Shown here one piece after another: positions 12,138 through 23,895 of a DNA stretch of 64,000 nt; position 1 is the first letter of the stretch, and every line of letters starts with the position of its first letter. The notes under the pieces are model-generated. The model ran no database searches, was not told where the DNA came from, and saw only the letters and a program-made list of their open reading frames with translations. Made by a program: the position numbers and the translations under genes. Source of the stretch: Deroplatys truncata (Eukaryota; Arthropoda; Insecta; Mantodea; Mantidae); the NCBI GenBank assembly GCA_030765065.1, contig CM060977.1, positions 158,358,052-158,422,051 on the forward strand, given 5' to 3'.

Positions 12138-12380
12138 TATATTGGGCGTGAAAGACCGGTAATTTTGCTCAGAGGCCTCTTTATCAAGCTTGAGGTGCCT
12201 TTATATGCCATAAATCTACGACACGGGACCACCGGCTTTACTTCCCTTCCGATGAAAGGCATGCTAAGGATCTTCGCCCGAAAATATCCACCGACCTCCG
12301 CCGGATCTGAACCCGCGACCTCGGGAACTAGAGACTAGCATGGTAACCGCTACACCACAGAGGACGACGTCACGGCTTCA

Positions 12381-13639
12381 TGGGCAGATTCAAAGTGTTA
12401 ACATATTTTCAACACGGACATGACAAAACATTAAATTATACTGCATATATTATAACTTAATATTATAGACTGAATGTACTGCGCCAATTGCTATATGTAC
12501 TATTTGTGTGACTATTCATCATGATCACGATCGCCCTTCTCTTTGCTGCAACAAAATGAATAGCTGCGAATTTGAAATGTGATTGCATCACTAATGATAT
12601 CTACTAACCAAATATGGGTGCGAACATTCAGTAATGCACTACATGGATAATTGTAAAGTAAATTCCTTCGAGTACATTATTTATTTTTTTCACGTTCTGT
12701 ACCTATAGCTTGCAATTTTTGTGATAGTTTTTGTCTATAATTCATGTTATGAAACTAATATATATACTAGAAATCCGTGTATAGCCTAGGAAGCGGTTTT
12801 CGTTGCTTTAATATGTGTATATTGTGGTACTAGGAAGAATTTCAGCACGTATGACAGAAAGAAGCAGTACTACAAGGTATTCAAGGGCATTTAAAAACGG
12901 AATTACCATTTAGTTTACCTATAATGTCTGTACATTTACTGCACTGAACATTTTGCGCATTCTAAATTTGATGTCATCTCAAAATTATTACTCCTTGCTG
13001 AAAGAGGGCAAGTTTTATAGGATTCGGTTTCAGGAAGTATATGTAATATATCGGATTTATTTTTTATATTTTAGAGTCACTGCAAAACACTAATAAAGCA
13101 AATCATCACTTTCAATGCTTGTTGCATACATACAGACGCTCGCTACCTTAACTTCGAATCATAGTGTCAGGAGCTAGGGGCAGTCGCGAAATGTAGTATT
13201 TAATATTTTGCTATGGACCCACCATTCTCGTCGGCACAACCACAGAACTTCCCTTGCCAGAATTACAGTAGAATTTTTCCATATCTTCCAAGTGCAATAT
13301 GATATTAGTAGCTCTTACAGACCAAACACTTTCAAATTCGCTGTGATGCAAGTATAATCCGAGCTTAGTCGTTTATAACAATCAAAAGAGGCAGGCAAAA
13401 ATGTAATAAAAACGTAAAAAAGGTAGGGTAAATTTATAAAAGGCATTATCACATTGGCACCAAGTTCACCAAATGACGCGACTGCTTTCATGCCACAATA
13501 ATTGACCATCACTTCGTCAAAATGTTTTGTTTCACACTATCTGGAATTTCATATTTTTTCCGTTTCCAAACCAGTACGTCAAACTGAACTTTTCCATTCA
13601 GTTATTTTTCGTACTCTTAACAATACGACTGTTGGTTCT
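12381..13639. other. Unassigned AT-rich sequence
   Basis: No long frame, no repeat shared with the rest of the window and no RNA-like structure recognised. It is one of the few stretches that could be single-copy DNA. Confidence 0.35.
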
Positions 13640-13810
13640 GCAATGGGCATAGGAAACATATGAATGCGTCCATGTTCAACATAAATGCAGTACAATATTT
13701 AACCAATATATAAATTATTTCGACATAGTATGCAGGAAAGTGTTTTTTTTTCTCCAGGACTTGTTTCGATATTCTTACAAGTCCTAAAAAAAACTCACTT
13801 TCCTATACAG
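13640..13810. repeat. Repeat V copy 2 with a hairpin
   Basis: In inverted orientation it repeats about 90 bp found at 6040-6125. It also contains a foldback: GCAGGAAAGTGTTTTTTTTT at about 13732 pairs with AAAAAAAACTCACTTTCCT ending near 13803. Confidence 0.55.
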
Positions 13811-14263
13811 TTACGTAAATAACTATTTCCGAATATTTCCTGGTACTGTGTTCAAAGAGAAGTGCTGAATCCTTAGCAGATAGCTAACATTAGAATACAA
13901 AAGATGTTCACATTGCAGCAAAATGCAGGACCAAATGGTGTCTGTCATCTAGAGTTCCCTGAAAGTAAGAATGTAAGAAGAACTGAAAATAAACTGAAAA
14001 CTTTTAAGTTGATTTAAAAAAGGCAAAATTGGTATTTATAATTCCAGTAGGCAGCTCGCCATATAAAGGCAACGCAGGCAAAATAAAAACTGGTTCTATC
14101 ACCTCCAAATACCTCAACACACAATTATATATGCATAACGTTTGATTTATTACCACGCAGTAAAAAAGGTATTTTGCCTAACATCCGGGCTCTAGTTATA
14201 AGCATGTAGACAGTTTGAAGTCGCAACAGTTTAATAAGCTCAACACTGGCAGCAGAAAAAAAA
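13811..14263. other. Unassigned sequence
   Basis: No supported feature. Confidence 0.3.
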
Positions 14264-15065
14264 TCCAATGTGTTACACTCACATGACTTTCTCTACTCTT
14301 GTACAAACTATTTTTACAAACGCTTATTCTCCATATGCTTCATGTTAATCGAGATGTTAATCTTATTGCTAATTTTCTTGCAGATGCAAGGGGAATTGGT
14401 AGGCTTTAAGCGATAGTCAAATATTTTAAGAGCTAGTTGGTATGTGGAGTATTCCATTCTCTTTGCATTACCAGGATAAAAAAAATGAATAACGAATTCC
14501 CATTTGAGAAAAAGTATAAGTATTGAAACATTTAAGGGAATAACAAGCAATATCTGAAAATGGTTCACTCAACAACAAAAAATGTATATGACATAAATTG
14601 TGTATTTTAACGCGATCTACATTTTTGTGTAGTAAACTTTTGTCTATCTCTTATGATTTACCAGTTATGCAAAAGTCGTTCACAATGAAGAATACTTTTG
14701 GAGACATTCCCAGAAAATTCGAGATGTACATTTCATTTGTCATGAAAATATCTTAAAAATATGATATTTTAATCAAAATTGTGAGAGCCATTTTTGAAAA
14801 ATTAAAATTTTCGATTCTGTGGTGGGCGGATTTTCTTGAAAGCCTTCGAGTCGCATCTCTGAACCTAAATACCAAGTTTGGTGTTTATCCGACTGTTCGT
14901 TTCCGAGTTATGCTATTCACAGACACACACACGGACATATTTCCAAAAATGCTGTTTTTGGATTCAGGGGGTCTCAAAACATATTTCTGGTGAAATCTCG
15001 GCATCGAATTTTTGGGTGGAATACATTACTTCCCCTACTTACTATACGTAGTAGAGAAAGTAAAA
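14264..15065 (+). repeat. HLR element copy 4 (subfamily A)
   Basis: 5' terminus ATGTGTTACACTCACATGAC at 14268, body in family order, 3' hairpin CTACTTACTATACGTAGTAG near 15034-15053 and end AAAGTAAAA. Directly followed by another HLR 5' end. Confidence 0.85.
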
Positions 15066-15066
15066 A

Positions 15067-15333
15067 GATTTGTTACATTCACATGACTTTCTCTATCCTC
15101 TATCGCTTATTAAGGGATATACAAATTATTCTTACGTAAGCTTACTTTCCTATCTACTTCATTTTAATCGAAATAAACATTTCCGCTGCATTACACACTT
15201 CATTACAGATACAAAGGGAATCGGGATAGTCAAATGTTACAGAACTGGACGCTATATGCTGGCCTTGATATTCCATACTCTTTCCATGGCATCGCGAGAA
15301 ACAACTGAAAATCAACAGCACTTAAAAGAACGA
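15067..15333 (+). repeat. HLR element copy 5 (subfamily B), 3'-truncated
   Basis: Begins GATTTGTTACATTCACATGA immediately after copy 4 (head to tail) and stops at the tRNA-like sequence near 15340. Confidence 0.75.
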
Positions 15334-15340
15334 CCCGTCT

Positions 15341-15405
15341 GCCGCCGTAGCTCAGTCTATAGAGAACCTGCCTGCTGTGCGAGGGGTCCCAGGTTCGATA
15401 TATTC
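15341..15405 (+). repeat. Partial tRNA-like sequence
   Basis: GTAGCTCAGT (box A type) and AGGTTCGA (box B type) are spaced as in a tRNA, but the 3' acceptor strand is missing. Probably the head of a truncated SINE joined to the HLR fragment, not a working tRNA gene. Confidence 0.5.
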
Positions 15406-15637
15406 AGTATAATATCTTAAAATGTGGTGAAAATCGGTTTTGATCTGACGGAGGAAAGGATTGTCAAATTCAAGCATTGCTATTTTTACTGAGCTTCCTT
15501 ATTAACGCAGTTTTTTAACGCCGACTCTACAAATTTATTCCTGCGTCAGTTTAAATTATATTATGTCGGTCTTATATAAAAAAATTGTTCCACTAAGTTA
15601 AATTTCCCAAAGAGTGTAGATACAGCAGTCTTTTTTT

Positions 15638-15671
15638 GCTGTGTTGCATTCACTTGACTTTCCCTACTCAC
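15638..15671 (+). repeat. HLR 5'-end scrap
   Basis: TGCATTCACTTGACTTTCCC matches the subfamily B 5' terminus. It faces the hairpin end of the next copy. Confidence 0.45.
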
Positions 15672-15672
15672 T

Positions 15673-15798
15673 ATTACTTTCTCTACTACGTATAGTAAGG
15701 GAAGTATTGCATTCCACGCAAAAATTCGATACCGAGATTTCACCAGAAATACATGTTTTGACGTGCACTGAATCCTTATAAAGCATTTTTTGGAAACA

Positions 15799-15860
<62 letters not shown>

Positions 15861-16553
15861 AACAGCTTAAATCAAATGAACAGTCGGATAAACTCCAAAC
15901 GTGGTATTTAGGTTCAGTATCTTCCAGAGATGCGACACGAAGGTTTTTCAAGAAAATCCCCCACCCCAGATTACCCTTTACATGGAACAATTTTTCGAAA
16001 ATTTTAATTTTCTAAAAAATGGCTCTAACGATTTTGAATAAAATACCATAAGTTTAAGACATTTTTATGGCAAATTAATTGCATATTTCAAATTTTCTGG
16101 GAATGTTTCTAAAAGTATTCTTCATAGTGAACGATTTTTGAATAACTGGTAAACCATAAGAGATAGACAAAAATTTACTATACAAAAAATGTAGACCGCG
16201 TTAAAATACATAATTTATGTCATATACATTTTTTGTTGTTGAGTGAACCATTTTCGAGGTACTGCTTGTTATTCCCTTAAAGTTACCAATACTTATACTT
16301 TTTCTCAAATGGGAATTCGTTATACTTTTTTTTTGTCCTGGTAATGCAAAGAGAATGGAATACTGCACATAGCAACCAGCTCTTAAAATATTTGACTATC
16401 GCTTAAAGCCTACCAATTCCCCTTGCATCTACAAGAAAATTAGCAATAATATTAACATCTCGATATCTCGATTAACATGTAGCATATGGAGAATAAGCGT
16501 TTGTAAAAATAGTTGTACAAGAGTAGAGAAAGTCATGTGAGGTAGCACATCAG
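15673..16553 (-). repeat. HLR element copy 6 (subfamily A)
   Basis: Hairpin end at 15673, (GT)n at 15802-15858, 5' terminus near 16553. The microsatellite is the longest dinucleotide tract in the window. Confidence 0.85.
15802..15858. repeat. (TG)n microsatellite inside HLR copy 6
   Basis: About 28 uninterrupted TG units. Open frames across it give Cys-Val or Thr-His repeats and are spurious. Confidence 0.95.
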
Positions 16554-17015
16554 TTTTTTTTTATGGATACGCAGGCAGAATCGCAGTGCACATGATAGCT
16601 TATGTCATTCAACACAATCTCCAGCTCATGTACTTAAAATGTGTGTCATTTCCGTCCGAGGTCATAGCGTTATCCCTCCAGATGACGCTAGGGCGTTTGG
16701 ACTTTGGAAAAAAATCCTCCAAAAGCGTACAGAAATAAAAAATAAGGCAGATATGTGAATGTCTACAACGAAGTAGGAGTTGTACACGAAATTAGCAAAG
16801 ACTTGTTTATTTTTAACAAGAATTGAAATCATTACACAACTGCATTAAGTAAAGCTAAGAAAGTTAGAAGAAAACGTAGAACAAGACAAAGAGATACTTC
16901 GACGAAAGTTAAACTCCTGTTTACCTATAAATTTGAATCTTCACTAGAAGGACAAATCTTTAGAATTAATTGTTCTTCCACACAAGCCATATGTTGGATA
17001 AGGCTGGAAATGTAG
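16554..17015. other. Unassigned sequence
   Basis: No supported feature. Confidence 0.3.
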
Positions 17016-17039
17016 AATCAGACGACTGAAAAATTCAGT

Positions 17040-17111
17040 GCCATAGCCGGGATTTGAACCACGGATCTCTCGGTCTCCGTCCGGTTGTTCTAACCACTGA
17101 GCTACCATGGC
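17040..17111 (-). repeat. tRNA-like sequence, left arm
   Basis: 72 nt starting GCCATGGTAGCTCAGTGGTT and ending GGCTATGGC. The acceptor stem is intact (7 pairs, one wobble), box A (TAGCTCAGTGG) and box B (GGTTCAAATCC) are perfect. The D stem has one mismatch, the T stem has only 3 of 5 pairs and the anticodon stem about 3 of 5. The position 34-36 triplet is GGA, but there is no serine-type long variable arm. Best read as a SINE head or tRNA pseudogene. Confidence 0.6.
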
Positions 17112-17170
17112 AACATGCCGACACTCTCTATGTGAATCAGTTGGAGAATTTAACGTCGCTCCGGCATGTT

Positions 17171-17242
17171 GCCATGGTAGCTCAGTGCTTAGAGCAACTG
17201 AATGAAGACTGGGAGTTCCGTGGTTCAAATCCCGGCTATGGT
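17171..17242 (+). repeat. tRNA-like sequence, right arm
   Basis: Same 72-nt unit as the left arm, with a perfect D stem (GCTC/GAGC) but a changed anticodon region. The extension after it again contains TTTTTCAGTCGTCTGATT and then an AG run. Confidence 0.6.
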
Positions 17243-17273
17243 ATTGAATTTTTCAGTCGTCTGATTGTACCTT

Positions 17274-17276
<3 letters not shown>

Positions 17277-17306
<30 letters not shown>
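17277..17306. repeat. (AG)n microsatellite
   Basis: About 14 AG units directly after the palindrome. Confidence 0.9.
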
Positions 17307-17309
<3 letters not shown>

Positions 17310-18054
17310 TTGGTTGAGAAGGAAGCTAAAGAACAGAAAATAATTCGGAACATTGTGCTTTGAAACTGTCTATACCTGCAGAGGAAAAGGATGTTGCAAA
17401 ATTCCCTGTAAAGCAATATGTGAAAATTGGCAATACATACCATACCTGCATCTACATTAATATCCTAAATCACGAAACGTGCATAAAAATTAACATAGTG
17501 AAACTACTATTTATGAGTGAACGGGATGATGAAAGAAGTTCGCGCATTTAAAATTTATTCTTTATTAATATTCAAACCTCAGACTTTTTCATAATTTTGA
17601 AGTGGTATTGTTGCATAGGATTATTAGTAGTCACTCATTTTCAACGAAAACGTGATTAGGTTCAGAAACATTAAACTGAGTTCAAAAATGTTCATGTTTT
17701 TTGAAAAATTCCATTCTTTTATCATGTTCACTAATATTAGAATAACATATTATTTGTGAAATACTCTGAGAGCTAAAAAGTGCTTCGTTGTGGATAATTA
17801 CCCGCTATTGTAATACATATTAAATGCAAAGTACTATGTTATGTGAAAAAAGGAAATAGTTTTTAGCTAAGTAGCACATGTCCAAGAGATATTTGCCAAT
17901 ATTTCATACACTTTTTGAATAAGAGAATTGTCTTTTACATACGTATACATGTGTAGATATTTTGTTCCAAAAAATTACATAAAATGTTTTCAAGTTGGTT
18001 AGTTTTGTGCCTCCTAAAACAAGCACTTTCTAGGTCATGTTCAGTTGTTAAGAA
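17307..18054. other. Unassigned sequence
   Basis: A 63-codon frame at 17360 is not recognisable. Otherwise AT-rich with no repeat found. Confidence 0.3.
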
Positions 18055-18265
18055 ATCTGAGGTGTTACAGTCTCATGACATTCTCCAGCCATTCTTCAAC
18101 AAACTATTGTTACAAAAGCTTATTCTTTCATCTACCTCATGTAAATCGAGATATTTGTAGAAATGTTTTATTATATGTTTCCTTGCAGGCACAACAGCGG
18201 AATACATAGGCTTAAGCAGTAGTCAAATGTTTTAAGAGCTGGTTCCGATATTAAAGTATTTTAGA
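18055..18265 (+). repeat. HLR element copy 7, 5' part only
   Basis: Begins TCTGAGGTGTTACAGTCTCA, diverged from the consensus, and breaks off after the GAGCTGGTT segment near 18250. Confidence 0.65.
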
Positions 18266-18473
18266 TGTGGCAAATGTAAGAAACAATTAGTAAAAGCTGT
18301 GCAGGCGCCAGTTTATCCAAACCAAATGTTGTGGCGTGTCAACTAAACATTTTAATGAGGACATCAATATTGATATCCTGTGTGCTTGCAGCCGTAATTA
18401 GCAATATGGCTGTTCCTTTAAGTTGAATAATGTTTATAAAATCGAGTCGCATTAGAATTGAAATTCTATTATA

Positions 18474-20042
18474 CAGGGTGAATCACCTAAACTTGCACCG
18501 CAAATATTTCGGCAATGCAAAGTGATTTTGATGTGCAGTTGTTACAGCATTGATTGGTAGTCAGGGGCTCGTACATTTAGCCTAGAAACAGATTTTAATA
18601 ATATTGAGAAAGTATTTTTTTGAGCAAACATACAATTTTTTAAATGGAACAATGCCTAGTTACATCAACAGAATAAAGGTAGGGTAAATTAGAATGTCAG
18701 TGGCGTTTGTTGCAAGATTCTAGTACAAGTGGTGTCGAGAAATCTTATTTCGAAGCTTTTACGCACCGACACTTGTACAACCTGTGGTAGCACAAACTAA
18801 AGAAAAGAAAAAAAAGGGAATTACAATACTTCTGTGGATTCTTACAAGTAAACAGAATATAGCCCTACAAAAATTGTGTTCAAAATTACCACCGGCAGCT
18901 TCAATACACACTTCCAGTCTGCTATGGAAAGACTGCTACACACGTTCTAGCATTTCAGCGGAAATTTCAGAGCAGGCAGCAGTAATACGTCATTACATAT
19001 CGCCTGGTGTAGTTGGAACATCCTTGTAGACAGTGCGTTTCAGCCTTCCCCACAGAAAAAAGTCTAAAGGGGTCGGATCCGGTGAACGGACCGTCCAAGG
19101 TACAGGTCCTCTTTGTCCAATCCAACGATTTGGAAACAATCCGTTAAGACAAGCTGTAGTACTTCATGCACTATGGGCTGGACAGCCATCATGTGGTACC
19201 ACAGGTTCCTCCTGGTTTGCAAAGGAACGTATTCTGGCATCTGTGGCAGATGGTCTGTCAGGAGGTTGCGATACTTGTGCGAGTTCATTGTTCCTTCTAT
19301 GAGCTAATGGTTCACTATCCCACACCACGCGTTTAAACTCCATGGACGCTGACGTTACACCTGACGAAGCCAATGAGGATTGTCAACAGACTAATAGTGC
19401 ATGTTTCTGCTGTTTACCTGGCCATGATTAATAAAGGTTGCCTAATCACTAAACAAGATACATGATGAATCTGGAGTATCATGTCTTAATGCCCATGTAC
19501 AAAAGTTAACATGATTCTCAAAATTGTTTCCATGCAGCTCTTGATGGAGAGAGATGTGATAGGGATGGAACCTATGTCGATGGAGAATGCGCAGTACACT
19601 TGCCTGACCTATGCCACTTCCACGTGCGATAGTGCGGGAACTAATTTGCGGATCTACTGCAACGGCAGCCAAAACATTAATTCCTGCCTCTTCTCCAGTA
19701 ACGTGTTTGTTTCTGTTACGTTTTATAGGTGTTACAGTACCACTTTCACGTAATTAGTTGAAGAGGTTGATAAATAATTGCCGAGATGGTTGACGTCTAT
19801 TGGGATACGTTTCCGCATACACCGTACAGGAACGAACTGCATTCTTCCTACACTCTCCATACATCATGAGCATGTCGGCTTTTTCCGTATTAATAAACCC
19901 AACTTTCTCAGTATTATTAAACTCTGTTTATAGACTAAATGTACGAGTCCCTGACTACGAATCAATGCTGTGAAAACTGCACATCAATAGCACTTTACAT
20001 TTCCGAAATATTTGCGGTGCAAGTTTTAGGTGATTCATCCTG
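18474..20042 (-). mobile_element. DD41D element, family 2
   Basis: Inverted ends CAGGGTGAATCACCTAAACT and, reversed, CAGGATGAATCACCTAAAAC, extending about 50 bp through GCACCGCAAATATTTCGG. TA flanks at 18472-18473 and 20043-20044. Length 1569 bp. A degenerate transposase runs on the minus strand. Confidence 0.88.
18864..19890 (-). pseudogene. Broken transposase of DD41D family 2
   Basis: Reading down from about 19890: an N-terminal region with MLMMYGEC; a second helix-turn-helix around SSRTIARGSGIGQASVLRIL with the family motif HRHRFHPYHISLHQELHGN (19442-19672); first catalytic motif LFSD followed by a stop; second motif HDGCPAHSA near 19180; third motif RSPDPTPLDFFLWG near 19040-19080 in another frame. 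I again count 41 residues between the last two catalytic aspartates. The C-terminus GGNFEHNF lies near 18870. Multiple stops and shifts make it inactive. Plus-strand frames here (18784, 19033, 19113, 19511) are antisense shadows. Confidence 0.85.
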
Positions 20043-20724
20043 TATAACTAAACAGTATTTTACGTTAAGCGTTTAAATTTGTTCTCTAAGACATTTGCAT
20101 TGTTTGTTCCCCTTTGTTTCTAAATTGGCACATTTTAATGGTCACCTGCTTTTAAGAATAAGTTGCCCCTCCCTCAAAAATATACTCAAGACGCTTTTGT
20201 CTGAATGAGTTTAAGAACGAAGGCCAATTGCATTAAACATTTTCTAATTTGGGTTAACGGGCATTAAGTTAACGTGTCATTTACTCTGTTGAATGACTAC
20301 AAATAGTTTACTAACCTCACGTTTATCATTGTCAGTTCGCTTGCGATTTGCTGGCTTAAAAAGCGTTTCGTCACAAATATTTTTAGCTACGTAGTTACTG
20401 GCAGTGGATACATCTCTTCTGAGATAGGACTGAAGCTTCAGCTCTAATTTAATGAAGATTGAAATACTGCATGTTTGAATTAGGTACTTCAAGCGTAAAG
20501 AAAACAGCGCTCCACGCCTAAAACTGTCTTATTCATATTTAATGTTATTGTTACTTTGCATTCGAAATAGTGCTATGAGTGTGGTATAACGGAATGGTTT
20601 TTTTAACTTCAACTTGTGTTATACTCCTGTTATATCTAGAGCTAGGTCATTCTATGCTAAAGAGAATTGCTATTGGTATTTCATCAAATAAGAAGGTTTT
20701 TTACTTTCTCGCTGGTGGAGTAAA
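20043..20724. other. Unassigned sequence
   Basis: No supported feature. Short frames only. Confidence 0.3.
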
Positions 20725-20995
20725 GGTAAAGGTCCTGACGAACGGAAGGAGCCCCCAAAATCGGGGCAGAGCACCGCACACAGGTCATTCGGCCCCTTGT
20801 GCTTCTAACGTGATCCCTTAGGGGAGAGACCGAAGGGCGACCAGATCTGGAATGACGGGCGCAAGCACAGACGGGGTCCTTAATGTTTTCAGATTGAACG
20901 CCTCCAGCTGCGTCCGAGCCCATCCATTGGGCCCCGAAGTCCGGAGTTTCCCCTAAAGAACGCCTGCCCGAAAGCACTCAGATACGGCTGGAGAG
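20725..20995. repeat. GC-rich island, probably a SINE-like insertion
   Basis: About 270 bp far richer in G+C than both flanks, with sharp composition edges and ending where an HLR copy begins. No polymerase III boxes or duplication were found, so the class is unknown. The 97-codon minus-strand frame through it has no known domain. Confidence 0.35.
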
Positions 20996-21002
20996 TACTG
21001 CT

Positions 21003-21612
21003 AGTGGAGTATTAAGTAGAGAAAGTATTTGTATTCATACCGAGATTTAACCGGAAATCCATGTATTAAGACTCCCGAATAAAAAAAAAAAACATATTTA
21101 GAAAAAGATCCTGTGTGTGTGTCTATGTGTATTTGTGTCGGTTAAATTTCAAACTTGGTATTTAAGTTCAGCATTTTCCAACGAAGGATGCGACGCAAGG
21201 TTTTCAAGAAAATCTCTCCATCCTAAACTACCCTTTACCTGGATAATTTTTGGAATTTTTTTATATTCTCAAAAATGGCTCTAACGATTTTGATTGAAAT
21301 ACCATATGTTAAAGATATTTTCATGATAAATGAAAGCTACATCTTGAATTTTCTGAAGTCCTCTTCATTTCTGAATGACATTTGTATAACTGGTAAACCG
21401 TGTGGTATAAAAAAAATCTTACTAAACAAAAAGCGTACATCTCCTTAAAGCAGCAGTTTATGTCAAATTAGTTTTTTTTCTTTTTTGTGGAACTAACCAT
21501 TTCCGAGATATTCTTTGTTATTGGTTTGAGTTTTCAAATATTTATAGTTTGCTCAAATGGGAAATCGTACTCTGTTTTTTCTTTTTTTCCCTCTTAGTAA
21601 TGCAAAGTGAAC
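21003..21612 (-). repeat. HLR element copy 8
   Basis: Hairpin end partly lost near 21010, then CATACCGAGATTTAACCGGA and the usual order down to the AATGCAAAG segment near 21600. Confidence 0.7.
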
Positions 21613-23882
21613 GGGCTAATTCTAAACGGATGTCTGCACTTTTGCTAATTCTTTCTAACATTTTCCGAATCTAAATTAACTTAATATCAGCACCGGTAGA
21701 TGGTAGCTATTGTGTTATAAAGTTTCAATCAAAGGTGTATTTTAAAGAACCAAGTGTTAGAACTTAAGTATTTCCAATACCTAAGTCACAAAGTTACTAT
21801 AGCCTCCATTCACCAATGAAGGCGGTGGATGACAGTTGCCGCGTAGACTGATGTAGGGAAGGGAAGGGCAGTGGTCGCAAACCCATGGCACTTTGGCACG
21901 AATAGGTTAACGCATTTTGTTAAACGTTAATACACTACATAATATGTATCTTATCTCATTCTTCTTCATTGGATTCTCCTTCAGATTCCGGATGCTTTTA
22001 ATGGAATCCATGCAGTTTCAGATGAATGTACCATAAACATATAATAATAAATTTAACAGAGCAGATTTATAGCTCGGAATTAAAGAATTTTACCGCTAAA
22101 CAGCAACTTCACACAAACACTCTGAAACAAGCCTAATGTTGATTGGCTATGGAGTACGTGACTATGCACTCGCAGAGTTTTTGCTACTGCGCAACCGCCT
22201 TCCTTCTTGACGTATAGGTTAAAATTAGCTAAAAAAACGTTCATTTTTGTGTTTTAGTACATCGTTTCTGACTAATATTTAAACGAAAACTAATTCCTCC
22301 AGCATTATTAGATGAACTCGAACTTTTAACAGTAAAAGTACTTCCTCAGAATTCATCTGAAAAACAAAATTTGAACTTACTCAACAACAATGCTGCTACC
22401 GACTTGACACGAACAATATACTGTGAAACATAGCTATGCTATTAACACTTCTTGAATTACTGCGCTGCAGTCAATGCCATCAATACCATAACGCTCACCA
22501 CCGCGATTTCGAATGAAATATTTCCTTCTTTCTTTGTGTGTGGTACTTACTTTGCACATTTGCCTGTGGCCGTTGTTATATCTCACATTAATTTTTAAGA
22601 TCTATTTAAGAAAGACAAATCTGGCTAACCGATTATGGTTCATCTTAGATATTCTATTTCAAAATATCGTAGATTCTTTTACTGTTACATCTCGAGTTGA
22701 GGGGGCACAGTTGCCCCTTGAGGTTGTGGACGTCCTTGCTTTCAGAACAGCCACTCATCATCTGCTGATTTCCCTCGTCTTTGAATGCTAAAGGCTAGAT
22801 AATTAAGACCCAAGTACATAATTTACTGCTGGTGTTTCCCAGACATATGACGCATGCACAAGCATGTATGCGATTAATCCCTTGGACTGTCTTTCCATAC
22901 AGAAGCGCTCTGAGTTACACACGCAAAAGAATGCGTTGAAAGGGCAAGATGTCCCCGGCGGCTTAATCTGCTTAGAGTACAGCATTCTTTTAAACGTAAA
23001 TCTTTGGTACAGTAAAAGGCGCTTGAATAAAAAGAAATGCAACTTTTTGATTATGAATCTGTAAGTATAAGAAATGCCTATTTCGGATGCCATAAAGGTT
23101 ATAAATATTCTGCTACTAGGCAGGACGCAAAGCAGTGTGATACATATAACACGTGCTACTACGATTCGTGATAACAGTATAAATCGCTTCGTTTCAATAA
23201 AATGATTAATAAAAATAACAGGCCCAAGGCTTTATGACTAATATTACATACAAATAAAAATATCAGCAATTGAAACATGCAGGCAAATATCCGCTTATAC
23301 AGGCCTTTTGTGTTGTTTGACTTGTTCCTCCCGAACAGTTTAATTTTTAATTTAAGCATTATTTACCGGCCATCAAACAAATTTTGACGTCAGTTTTGGC
23401 AGGTTTTAATTAATTTCAAGTTCGGCTCAACACAGTGTTAATTGCAGCAGATATGACAGTGATTCCAACAAAACAACTACACGAGCTACAACTAGCAATG
23501 TGTCTTACAACAAATTGAAACCCTTTAAGTCTTATGATCACAGCTTGCGGTTTAACTTCGCAACATTTCGTCAAAGTTCTTAAATATTTTGGTCTCCAGA
23601 AGAAAAGTAATAAAAACAATGAATGAAATTGTAATCGCCAACCTTGGAATTTCCATACGCATACTGTGGCACCATCTTTACAGTCAACAGTGAAAACGAA
23701 GATCCATTATTTCATGCTAATAGTTACCTTATTATTTAAAGTATATTTATATGCATAAATGTACATTTAGGTTTAATCTAAGCATATATTATTAATTACT
23801 TTATATTTATTTTGATGTTATTTATGTATAAATTAATAATTCATGCTTTAAGTCTTCTATGATTATATTACTGCGTATTAAA
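21613..23882. other. Unassigned sequence
   Basis: The longest frames (22513-22791 plus, hydrophobic; 22803-23093 minus) match nothing I recognise. No repeat from elsewhere in the window occurs here. Candidate low-copy DNA. Confidence 0.35.
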
Positions 23883-23895
23883 CACAGCCAGGACT

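Larger units (their letters stand above)
10784..12371 (-). mobile_element. SINE-A copy 4, split by a DD41D element
   Basis: Tail part at 10784-10851 and head part at 12138-12371. Joining them across the insert restores the family sequence exactly at the TA target. A 9-bp duplication ACGGCTTCA flanks the SINE at 10775-10783 and 12372-12380. Confidence 0.9.
17016..17265. repeat. Palindrome of two head-to-head tRNA-like sequences
   Basis: The arms 17016-17120 and 17162-17265 are imperfect reverse complements of about 104 bp, separated by about 41 bp. Each arm contains a 72-nt tRNA-like sequence and an identical 3' extension containing TTTTTCAGTCGTCTGATT. The 5' ends of the two tRNA-like parts face each other. 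Confidence 0.8.

Noticed and set aside
17040-17242. Functional tRNA genes
   Set aside because: Acceptor stems and promoter boxes are good, but the T and anticodon stems are broken, and both copies carry the same non-tRNA 3' extension, as SINE-like repeats do.
18784-19302. Plus-strand frames of 80-89 codons
   Set aside because: Antisense shadows of the family 2 DD41D transposase.
20684-20977. 97-codon minus-strand frame as a coding exon
   Set aside because: It follows the borders of a GC-rich island abutting an HLR copy. GC-rich DNA is stop-poor and no domain is visible.
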